A DNA stretch of 64,000 bases from Lepisosteus oculatus (lineage: Eukaryota; Chordata; Actinopteri; Semionotiformes; Lepisosteidae), in assembly GCF_040954835.1 (NCBI RefSeq), contig NC_090698.1, positions 67,215,284 to 67,279,283 of the forward strand. Direction: 5' to 3'. Positions 24,001 to 32,364 of the stretch are shown piece after piece. The notes beneath the pieces were generated by a model. It had not been told where the DNA came from. It saw only the letters and a list, made by a program, of their open reading frames with translations, and searched no databases. The first letter of the stretch is position 1. The number at the start of each line of letters is the position of its first letter. The position numbers were made by a program, and so were the translations under genes.

Positions 24001-25467
24001 GGGACAATCCTGTTCACACTCAGTGTGGTGGTGAGACTTTTTTTTTTAAGCTCTCGATTTAGCTCCCCCATGTAATAAAACGATCCAGCCTTCCAAAGTG
24101 CCGTGCTTCTGCTCGTTCGCCATACCTTCGGCATGTTTGACAGGGCGATGTGCCGGGGCTCCCTGCGGAGCTTGATGGAGAAGTTGGCCTTGAAAGCGGG
24201 CTCGTCGAAGCAGGGGAACGCCGCTCGAGCCGAGGTGGGCTCGAACTGCGTGGAGGCGAGGACCCTAAAAAGCACCATACAGAAATCGAGATATTCACAG
24301 CAGCACCTTTCCCTTCCATATCGATCCAATGAGTGTCATTTTATAATGCACAAAGGGAATATCTTATTTATAACACATGGTCCAGGTGGCTTGTTGTTTG
24401 ATAATTATTGAGTTTTACTACCCCTTCCCCAACGATGATTTAGACAAAAGAAGGCCTGGTCTTATTTTTTAACAATGCTTATCGTTTAAAAAATAAATGC
24501 CCAAATGTTATTCATTTCCTTTTGTCATGGGGGGGCAGAATATTTTGCCACATTCACTGACATCCATATGTTAAATGCAATTTCCAAAGTGCCGTTTAAA
24601 CTAAGTTCCTCTTCTAGTGCTGTAAGACTACGATGTTCTCAATTTACTACAAGTCTGGGAGACTGGGAGAGTCTAACTGGGAGATCTGGGAGAGTCTAAC
24701 TAGAATCCAGGAAAGGTCACTCCAGCTTGTTGTCACTGAAATCCCTGTTATTTTCCATTGAGGCAGCTAATCTGAAGTCTGCGGCTAATGAAAGCACCTT
24801 AAAGCAAGAGGTTTGGAAAAAGAATCCACACCGGAAGCTGTCAGATTGAACACCCATCATCGGTCTCGCCCGAGGAAACCATGTCTGGCAAAACACCAGT
24901 TCACTGCACACCAAACGTTAATATCATAAACCAAAGGTCACCTTACCTGACTTCGCCGTCGGTTGTGCGGTAGGAGCTCTTATAAAAACCGTGGAAGCTG
25001 TCGGATAGGTTGGCGGCGAAGTCGATGGAAACCACATACACATGCCCCGCTAGCAGTGCCCTGTCTGACACCAGAGCCACCTGCTCATAGGAGGGCAGCT
25101 CCAGTACCTGCAGAGGGCTGGCTCGAGCCCCTTCCAGAAAGGCTGCCTTGGAGATCTGGAGGTTCTTACTGTGCAAGACAATGGCGCTGGTCTCTTGGAG
25201 AACCTGAACCTGGATCTTGACCGTACCAGTGAAGTCCAGGGAGGTCAGGTTGGGATGGATGAGGAGATCGTAGTGAATTGGGGAGATGGCATCAGGGAGC
25301 CTCATCTTATCCCAAGGAAAAGGCTGGCCGTTTGTCGCAACCGGAGGATGGGGTCCGCTTCTCCTCTCCTCCCGTTCCCCGCCAGCGGACACTGAAGTCA
25401 GCGCAGCCGCTGCAGTGAGGAGCCTCAGGAAGGTCCCCCGTGAAATGAACCTCATTCTTGTCTCCAT
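9045..25467 (-). CDS. ERAP1: Endoplasmic reticulum aminopeptidase 1 (M1 zinc metallopeptidase), complete
   Basis: The 18 coding exons in transcript order are 25467-24947, 24264-24126, 23459-23325, 22607-22487, 22055-21901, 21128-21015, 19916-19785, 19543-19412, 19298-19215, 18050-17893, 16065-15986, 15076-14893, 14481-14325, 14012-13828, 12505-12344, 10918-10778, 10195-10114 and 9215-9045. Together they give 2853 nt and 950 aa; human ERAP1 is about 941. It trims N-extended peptides in the ER lumen for MHC class I. Visible features: a hydrophobic N-terminal signal or anchor (about residues 11-27), GAMEN at 316-320, HELAH at 352-356 with zinc ligand Glu375 in LNEG, transition-state Tyr437, the acidic/Ser-rich loop of exon 9, and the C-terminal helical domain ([21 protein letters not shown]). 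PLPKQ and [12 protein letters not shown] favour ERAP1 over ERAP2. The start is ATG 25467, with a second in-frame ATG at 25455. A short intron could end just before it (TTTCTTGCAAG), so the 5'UTR is unresolved. Confidence 0.95.
14120..14274 (-). repeat. tRNA-derived SINE-like repeat, copy 1
   Basis: The - strand has GGTTGTGGGTTCAAAGTCC (box-B-like), then ACCCTTGAGCAAGGTACTTCACCTGAA. It resembles the copies at 53087-53240 (+) and 38690-38835 (-). It lies in the ERAP1 intron between coding exons 13 and 14. Confidence 0.65.
16262..16573 (+). mobile_element. 5S-rRNA-derived SINE, 3'-truncated, copy 2
   Basis: The head CCATATCACACTGTAACTC...CCCACTGAAGCTCAGCAGG and GGATGGGAGACCTCCTGGG matches the other copies. 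Similarity stops after AAAAAGAGTAGGGGT, so the 3' half is missing. It lies in the ERAP1 intron between coding exons 10 and 11, antisense to the gene. Confidence 0.85.
16699..16858. repeat. Inverted-dimer repeat with hammerhead-like core, module 1
   Basis: Two inverted copies of one roughly 65-bp unit face each other. The right arm reads CTGAAGA (16785-16791), one extra A, then GGC-ACCACA-GCC, GAAAC (16805-16809) and GTTGTGTCTCTTTTCTG, ending in CAGCAGGGAATAAAC. The left arm is the reverse complement of a decayed copy (TTGAAGA, CAAAA). The CTGANGA / short stem / GAAA order resembles hammerhead ribozymes known from Penelope-like retroelement ends. It lies in the same ERAP1 intron as the 5S SINE copy 2. 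Confidence 0.6.
18606..18677. mobile_element. Miniature Tc1-like element, 72 bp
   Basis: Terminal inverted repeats CAGTGGTGCTAGAAAGTTTG and CAAACATTTTAGCACTACTG are flanked by TA on both sides (18604-18605 and 18678-18679), the target of Tc1/mariner transposases. The inside (AATTCTAAAGGGTTCAC) is the known inner part of a Tc1-like end, so this is a near-complete internal deletion. It lies in the ERAP1 intron between coding exons 9 and 10. Confidence 0.8.
21391..21704 (+). mobile_element. tRNA-derived SINE (HE1-like), copy 1
   Basis: GCTGCCGTGCAGCGCCAGGG, a box-B-like GGGTTTGATTC, CCACAGTCCACAAACATACTGG, a GTGTGTGTGT run and GGGATACGCTCCGGCTCCCC follow the layout of a tRNA-headed SINE widespread in fishes. 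The end is GGGATGGACAGATGG. It lies in the ERAP1 intron between coding exons 5 and 6. The family name is from memory. Confidence 0.7.
22795..22960 (+). repeat. Interspersed repeat (AAGTTTACAAA-CATTTGACCCATC family), copy 1
   Basis: AGGTTTACAAATGAGTGAAGG-CCATTTGACCCATCTAGCT, followed by AGGGATCTCATTCAGACACTTC and TATCGGCTTCAACCACAGG. The same ordered blocks recur at 26523-26720 and 40535-40705. It lies in the ERAP1 intron between coding exons 3 and 4. I know this layout from fish genomes but cannot name the family. Confidence 0.6.
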
Positions 25468-26522
25468 CTTGCAAGAAACCTCTCCGGGTTGACACAGGTA
25501 TTTCCCTATGCGTATAACAGACCAAAGAAAAAGGGACAATTCCAGTTACCGTGTCCTCCAGATGTATTCAGTTCCAGTGAAACGGGAGAAAAAAACATCA
25601 TGTAACAGAATGGCTTGTGGATTTGGATAATGCACGCTGATGAACAAAAAATCAAAATGAGAGACTGTAATTGTACACGTATTGCACATAGCAGTTATAT
25701 TTATCAAAAATAATTAAGTGAACTGCTGAAAACGCCAGCATTCAGAGTAAATCGTCTAGACTGGCTGTCTCCATCTCCAAACTTCAATCACAATCTCCAA
25801 ACCAAATGTCTGAACGGTAGGTGGCATATGGAAACCGAAGGATCTGAAGGTTGTAAAGGAATTCTGCCCTGAAGAAAGGTGAAAAATGCCCCATTTGCAG
25901 TGCCAGAACCTCACGGTGCACTACGGCTGTCGTCTTATCAGTGTAGTCCCTGCCAGAGGAGGATTTACAAAACACTGACTTCAGGGATCAGCTGTGACCT
26001 TCATGTTTTCCAAACTTTAAATTATCCATGCCAAGCAGGAACGATTGTATCAATAACACAGCAAAACATTTTTAGCCATTTCTTCAGCAAAACACATCAT
26101 CCATTCCTTACGTCCATCTGCTACATGATGTTTTATGTCTTTAGTTCACCTGCAGTATGAAGAAATCCGTGAGAGACTGTATTCCAGAAAAGGGCAAAAC
26201 CTTTAAAACAATTAAAGCGCTAAAAAAACAAGTCGTAAAAACAATTACTAAAGAGATTTATAAACACAAAAATAAATTTCACAATCTGTTCACACTGAGT
26301 AACTAACTAGATGCACTGAAATTGTTCTGAAACAAAATCTCACTTTTCAGCCTAGAGTGTGTGGACTGAGTGCCTTCTTCCTGAGCTCCACAGATCCTAC
26401 AGGTGAGAGTAAAAAGAACAGACAAGGTGCTAGCTGGTGAGCTCTGTGGCCCTGTCTTTGGGCCCCATGAACACAGGTGAAAATTGTTGTAGACAAGCCA
26501 GAATGGCAATGAATATCCATAT

Positions 26523-26720
26523 GATATAAGAACATAAGAAAAAAGACGTTACAAACTAGAAGAGGGGATTTCGATTTGTTCATAGCTAATAGATCCTAGA
26601 TATCTCATGCTGTGTCATATCTCTGTTTTTAAAGGATGCTAAGGCTCCAACAATATGGCCAGGTAACTTTTTCCATACTCCCACAACAGGTAACCTGTTT
26701 TAAAAGCACTTCTGTGTAGT
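26523..26720 (+). repeat. Interspersed repeat, same family, copy 2
   Basis: It begins AAGAACATAAGAAAAAAGAC, passes through GCTCCAACAATATGGCCAGGT and ends past CCATACTCCCACAAC. The order matches copies at 22795 and 40535. It lies upstream of ERAP1. Confidence 0.6.
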
Positions 26721-27310
26721 GTAAGTATTTGTTCTCTCTGTTTTCTTCAAAATGATGTTTTTTTTCTAATAACGAAAACTGTTTTCTTTTTCTTTTTTTG
26801 TCAGTTTCCCTCTCATATCATGTTGTAATTCTGGTCATCCCTATATAACCTGTCCTAACGCTGTCCATTTGTTTACAATTGTAGCCAATAAAAAAACCGT
26901 ATGTGCAAACTGTAACTTGTGACGGTGGACAGGCTCCATTCATCGCACGGGCTCTTGGTTGAACGTACAAATGCAAACGTTTGTCTGGTAATAGTACACA
27001 ATATTATGCTTAAGTTACATCAACACAAGTCAGAGACGAAGACAACAAACGGACGTATTTTTCAGTACACCAGAGCTTTTTCTGTAACGGAAGCCAGACT
27101 ATGAAGTTCAGGACAGCTTACTCGGATACGATTACTGTATGGCCTGTTTATTTTGGCGATAAAGGCATCACGTGAAATGTTTGAAATAATAAAACGAATT
27201 CTACTTCTGCGGAGAGCGCTCATACCTCCGCATAAAAAAACAAATGATCAAGTCATCTAATAATAAACTAGTTCAGTTGGGTAGCTGTGTCAGCATGCTT
27301 AGTCTGTAAA

Positions 27311-27505
27311 AGAACAGGTAATGGGTTTATTCCATGCTGAAAATAGAAGAGAGAAAACGCAACGTTTCGGCTGTGAAGCTTTCTTCGGGTGTCGGGGCTC
27401 TTTTTGGCCCGGGTGGGGCATCCTCTGTTGATGAAAACACCTGACATTTGAAGAAGGCCTCGCAGCCGAAACGTTGTGTTTTCTCTCTTCTCCTTTCAGC
27501 ACGTA
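27311..27505. repeat. Inverted-dimer repeat with hammerhead-like core, module 2
   Basis: This is the same repeat unit as at 16699-16858, again in two inverted copies. The arms share GCCGAAACGTTG and the TTTTCTCTCTTCT...TTTCAGCA end. Both arms have lost part of the CTGAAGA box (TTGAAGA on the right, CCGAAGA on the left). The spacer differs from module 1. It lies in the ERAP1-NAALADL1 intergenic region. Confidence 0.6.
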
Positions 27506-29163
27506 ATAATGTAATAATGAATGTAACCTTTGGTGAACCAGGCGATTCAGTTGCGTGGAAATGTCACCGGTGTAATTTTGCAGAATAGTGGACGGAGCGC
27601 ATCTTCCATTTCCCCACATGATGACACCGCATGTTACACTTTGCGTTTGGATCGCGCTTGTTCGCCCAAACGTAGGACCGTTTTAAAAATTACAACTTCG
27701 TGCTTCGGAAAAGTATCACAGCCCTCACATAAAACAAAACGAATGAATCGTTTTAGGTCGTTGCACGGGATTCGACAACTCACCCCTCGCTAAGATATAC
27801 CCGATTCCGCAAATTTAGCTCTGGAGAGAGAATCTGCCAAGTGAAAATAAAACCAAAAGTAGCCTAAACCATCCAGAAACCAGACGACAACGTCTGCAAA
27901 ATACATATTCATTTTCAAACGCACAAAAAGTGTCCTCTCCCGTCATTAAAAAGGACACGGACCACGTATATTCTTATTTTGGCTAGAATCCGTAGCGTTT
28001 ATTTTATTTTCCTTCGTGAATGTTATTACCACAGGAAGTGACACACTAAGTGCACAGAAAGGTTGCGACCGAGAGCTGCAGTCGGAAAGTGTCCGCCAGG
28101 TGGCCGGAGAACAGCACTCACAAAGGCTTTGTTTGGAGTGGTGATAATATTGTGGTCATTTCATAGTTTTTATAGACTTAAATTGTATATGAAACCAAAT
28201 AAACGAACATCATATTTAATACTTGAAACATTTCCGCCGACATACTATTGTGTATGTGTATGAGACGCAAATTGCAAATTGTAGAAGACGCAAAGGTTCA
28301 ACACTACTTCTCTGAGGGCCAACCCTGTTTTTTTTGGATGCCCTAGGTAAGATCTTGTAAAGGGGCCCCTCCAGATCGCGATTTGCGCATACACGGCAAG
28401 TATCAGCTCCCACTCCAAACTTATTTTACTATTTGTAATTGTATAACTAGAAAAAACTTTCTTAACCAGCTTTGAAGAACACATAATAAATAGCTTACAA
28501 GCCAGAACAAGAAGCACACGTCACAAAGATAACATGTTTTTTAACACTGAAAGTAATAACGCGATTCTCTTAACTTCTCGTCAAATGTCTCAAGTAGAAG
28601 TGGCTTGTCTACAGTTCGCTGGTTACACTGATCTGACGGACTCAAAATAAAAATGCATTATTGCAATGACTTGATTTGGAATACCTTTCTTTTGAGATTG
28701 CTTATCCAGCTCTGAGGTTTCCTTTATCAGCACCGGATAGGTACATCCTTTTGAAGGACAGTATGCAATATGTCACATGTAATGTTACATGTAATGAAAA
28801 ATTAATAAAATCGATCACAACATTTACTACTTTCCAAAAATTACATGAACTGTAGCATCAGTGGGAACTGCACTGGTACTGTCATCTTAGGTGAAGATGA
28901 GTGTCGTTTACTTCATCCACAGCAAAAACAAACTACTACACTTACATTATTTAATTGTAATATAACACTTACATAATTAAATAATAATTTATAACTAACA
29001 GATGTTAACAGCCTAGATTAGCACAGCAGCAACTGAGAAAGCCACCGGAGGGAATCTGTGTTTCACATTTGTGAACGAGCCGATTAAAAAACAAATCTGT
29101 TGTTGCACATTGAGGTGGTCTTGGTGGTCTCAGAACACTAAGCGGCCGCCTAGTTCTCCTAAG

Positions 29164-29311
29164 CCAGCAGACTTCTATTTCCCACACCCTCACAGCACCT
29201 CTGGGCCCTCACGTGCACAGTGCGGAGAAGCGTATCCCTGTGTGTCTCGGGACCCGCTGGCCCGATCCGGCCCAGAGGTGCTGTCAGGGTGTAGAAGCAG
29301 AGGTCTGCTGG
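29164..29311. repeat. Long inverted repeat, 43-bp arms
   Basis: The left arm (29164-29207) and right arm (29269-29311) are near-perfect reverse complements over CCAGCAGACTTCTATTTCCC / ...GCAGAGGTCTGCTGG and CACAGCACCTCTGGGCC / GGCCCAGAGGTGCTGT. The loop is about 61 bp. A related motif, CACTGCGGAGAAGTGTATCCC, recurs at 29388-29410, so a second half-element may follow. No known family was recognised. Confidence 0.7.
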
Positions 29312-29657
29312 TTGTGTGAGTTGGGTGGTGAGCCTTGGTGGCAGCAGCCACGAAATTTGCAGGGGATACCAGATTCCACACTCACACACTGCGGAGAAGT
29401 GTATCCCTGGGGTATCACGAGTGAGTGTGGCGTCTGTGGGAGACGAGACATGTGCAAGGGGATACTATTTTGTGTAGATAACATGGCCAAGGTGAATTTT
29501 CCTGCTTACCGATAAAATATTTCAGGCAAAGAAAACAACAAAGCAAACCATCTTTTCATGTTTATTTCAGTTCCTCTACATGAGTTAGTTTGTGTAATGC
29601 ACATTAAGACTAAATTCATAGGAAGACATAATTGCTGATTAACATATCATTTCTCAT

Positions 29658-29816
29658 AATTGTAATACTTAAGTAAACCTGAAATTCAGAAGTGCATGTT
29701 TACTATGCGCAAACAATGCTTGTGTGAGTCTTTTGTCTTTTTTGAGGGGACATGCAAATAATTGCAATCCTTATGTAAACCTGAAAGTTAGAATTGCGCG
29801 TTTCCTACAAACAATA
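29658..29816 (+). repeat. Imperfect direct duplication, unit about 55 bp
   Basis: TAATTG-AAT-CTTA-GTAAACCTGAAA occurs from 29658 and again from 29761, followed in both by AGAA-TGC-GTTT-CTA and AAACAAT. The spacing is about 103 bp. No family was recognised. Confidence 0.5.
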
Positions 29817-31227
29817 TGAAATGTGCACAGGAGCAGGCAGACAAATCATACCTCTGATTTCCAGTGTGCATGCGCACTTTGAAAGGGGATACGGATTTCC
29901 ACGGCATACTGAATTCGATACGACACCAGCACCGCTTCTCTGTGAATTTCTGCCACTGGTACAGATTGACTGTACAGTTGTCAGTAACAGTGGGGTTCTT
30001 GCTGTTGTGCAAAAAATTTGTCAGACACTCCATTGAACCACAATGCAGGTTATTTCTTTATCCGCCATCCTTAGGAGCCTGCACAGTTGGAAACATTTAA
30101 GTAAAATGGCCTCCTGATGATGTTGGTGTTACAGAGTGACAAAGGTGAGTGTGGGGCAACAGGTGTCAGGAACTATAGTGACTGTAAGTCTACCTATGGT
30201 GGCCAGTGTTTTTGAAGTATGTTTTCTCCCTCTAATCTAAGTCCTCAAGCACAATTCAGGAGGAATGAGGGCAACTGGAAATCGCGTGAAAGAAGAATCG
30301 TTTATTGAGTTTGTGGCAACTTGGCTTAGTATTTCTGAGTGAAGGCCAACCTCCAAGACATCACAAGAACACTTCCCTCACTCATAGCAAGCCCTGAGCC
30401 CTGGTCAGGAAGGGCTTTATAAACCCAAGCAGGAGGACTCACAGGAGTGAATTGTTAAAGGAGAATTCAGGGCGACACAGACTGCACCTCTGGACATAGG
30501 AGAGGACATGGACACCAGAGGGGGACTCTACAGAGGGAAGCAGAGGAAGACTGATACTGGACTGGGAGAAAACAGGGTAGGGGAGGAGTATAAGGGTCTG
30601 CATTGTTCAAGTCAATTGAGATTGAAGAGTATGCCTAAGACCATTGAAAGACTACACAGAGTTTCATCTCTGGGATGGAAGGAGGAACATCAGCGTACCA
30701 TGTTTTGGATGAAACACTCCTGGACCTTTCCTTTGGGGCACTGCATTTTTTAACTGATGGGGTGTTGACCAGGGAGTGTTAGATGTTGTAACAACTAGAT
30801 TGATACACTGTAGTAAAAAAGAAAATTGTGTAGGATAGCAGACTTGTCTGGCGTGTGGGTGCACTGGTGGTTCTGGGATATACAAAAAAATCTGTTTTGG
30901 GAAAAAGAGGCAGAGCACCCTTTAAATTGCTAAGTGGTGTAGGTGTCTACAAAGTATCCTGTATCTGTGACATTTGGAAATTTCATCTATTTTGTGATGT
31001 GAGGTTTTACAAGTCACAAGTTACTGTGTACATTTGACTTTTAGTGTGGTTTGAAATTCAATCATCTAGCTGATTCTTTCTAACCCACAAATATAAAAAT
31101 AGCTTTGCAGTTCCCCTTTTGCATCTAAAACTGAGAACTGAGAACTGACTGTTACATCATCCCAATTTGAGTTTTCACTTCTTATCTTGAAATAAGATAA
31201 GATGCTTATCTTGATATGGCTGCTTAG

Positions 31228-31808
31228 TCAGCAGCCATATAACCCTGCAACTCAACAACAGGCAACCCACTGAAGCTAAGCAGGTGTGAGCCTGGTCAGT
31301 ACCTGGATGGGAGACCTCCTGGGAAAAACTAAGGTTGCTGCTGGAAGAGGTGTTAGTGGGGCCAACAGGGGGTGCTCACCCTGCGGTCCATGTGGGTCCT
31401 AATGCCCCAGTGTAGTGACGGGGACACTATACTGTAAACAGGCGCCGTCCTTCGGATGAAATGTAAAACCAAGGTCCTGACTCTCTGTGGTCATTCAAAA
31501 TCCCAAGGCGTTTCTTGAAAAGAGTAGGGGTGTAACCCCGGCATCCTGGCCAAATTTCCCATTGGCCCTTACTGATCTTGGCCTCCTAATAATCCCCATC
31601 TATGAATTGGCTTCATTACTCTCCTCTCCTCCCCACTGATAGCTGATGTGTGGTGAGAGTTCTGGCGCACTATGGCTGCTGTCGCATCATCCAGGTGGAT
31701 GCTGCACATTGGTGGTGGTGGAAGGGAGTCCCCATTACCTGTAAAGCGCTTTGAGTGGAGTGTCCAGAAAAGCACTATATAAGTTTAAGCAATTATTATT
31801 ATTATTAT
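31228..31808 (+). mobile_element. 5S-rRNA-derived SINE, full length, copy 3
   Basis: This is the best-preserved copy. It has a 5S-like head with CCCACTGAAGCTAAGCAGG and CTGGATGGGAGACCTCC, the GGCGCCGTCCTTCGGATGA core, a GTAAAGCGCTTTGAGTGGAG 3' domain, and an (ATT)n tail at 31795-31808. It lies in the ERAP1-NAALADL1 intergenic region, about 560 bp upstream of the NAALADL1 start. Confidence 0.9.
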
Positions 31809-32220
31809 CTATACCCTCTGTTGACCATCTGTGGAAGACAGGGGCGAAATTTAGCCAAGACACCTGTACTGCTTAGTACTGCTTGTTTGCTATCCAGGGC
31901 AATAAAATACCAAGGTTTGTTTTGGAAAAGACACAAATCTAAATATATGTCAATTAGTTGCAGTTTCCCAAGCATCCTAGATTACAATGACAAGTCATAT
32001 AAAGCCAAGCTTTATAACTTGATGGCAAATATTTGAAGTTTGGCATTATATAACATTTCATAAGTAATAAGATACTTATTAACTTTAACATCCCCTATTT
32101 CTTTTTATTATTGCACATCTGAAGGTCACTGAATAAACACAAAGTATATTATTGGTGCCAAACATCAATGATTGATGCATGCCTATTGAGATGCATTTTC
32201 CAAAAATGTGTCATAGGTTA

Positions 32221-32287
32221 ACTGTTCAGTGAACAGTACTTATCTGTAGTGGCTGACGTTACATGGGGCAAGGAGGGTCTTTAAATA
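32221..32287 (+). promoter_or_regulatory. Putative NAALADL1 proximal promoter
   Basis: A TATA-like TTTAAATA lies at 32280-32287, 78 bp before the ATG, which would place transcription start near 32310-32320. Upstream are a perfect 17-bp palindrome ACTGTTC-AGT-GAACAGT (32221-32237) and a TTATCT (GATA-factor site on the other strand, 32240-32245). GATA factors drive many intestinal brush-border genes, which fits this family. The promoter call itself is inference from position and motifs. Confidence 0.4.
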
Positions 32288-32364
32288 GTTTGGAAAAGCA
32301 AAAAGAAGACTGGCATTGTGCATGAGTTCAGCTTCAGTCCAGTAGCTGGAAGGCCCGGAGCAAA

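Larger units (their letters stand above)
25468..32364. other. Divergent intergenic region between ERAP1 and NAALADL1
   Basis: About 6.9 kb separates the two start codons. No coding sequence is supported. It should hold both promoters and any untranslated first exon of ERAP1, whose place I cannot fix. Contents seen: an interspersed repeat (26523-26720), inverted-dimer module 2 (27311-27505), a 43-bp-arm hairpin (29164-29311), a short imperfect direct duplication (29658-29816), and a full 5S-derived SINE (31228-31808). Open frames near 30.5 kb show no recognisable protein. Confidence 0.7.

Noticed and set aside
30508-30753. An 81-aa open frame upstream of NAALADL1
   Set aside because: No recognisable domain, no supporting splice or codon pattern; length is within chance expectation.
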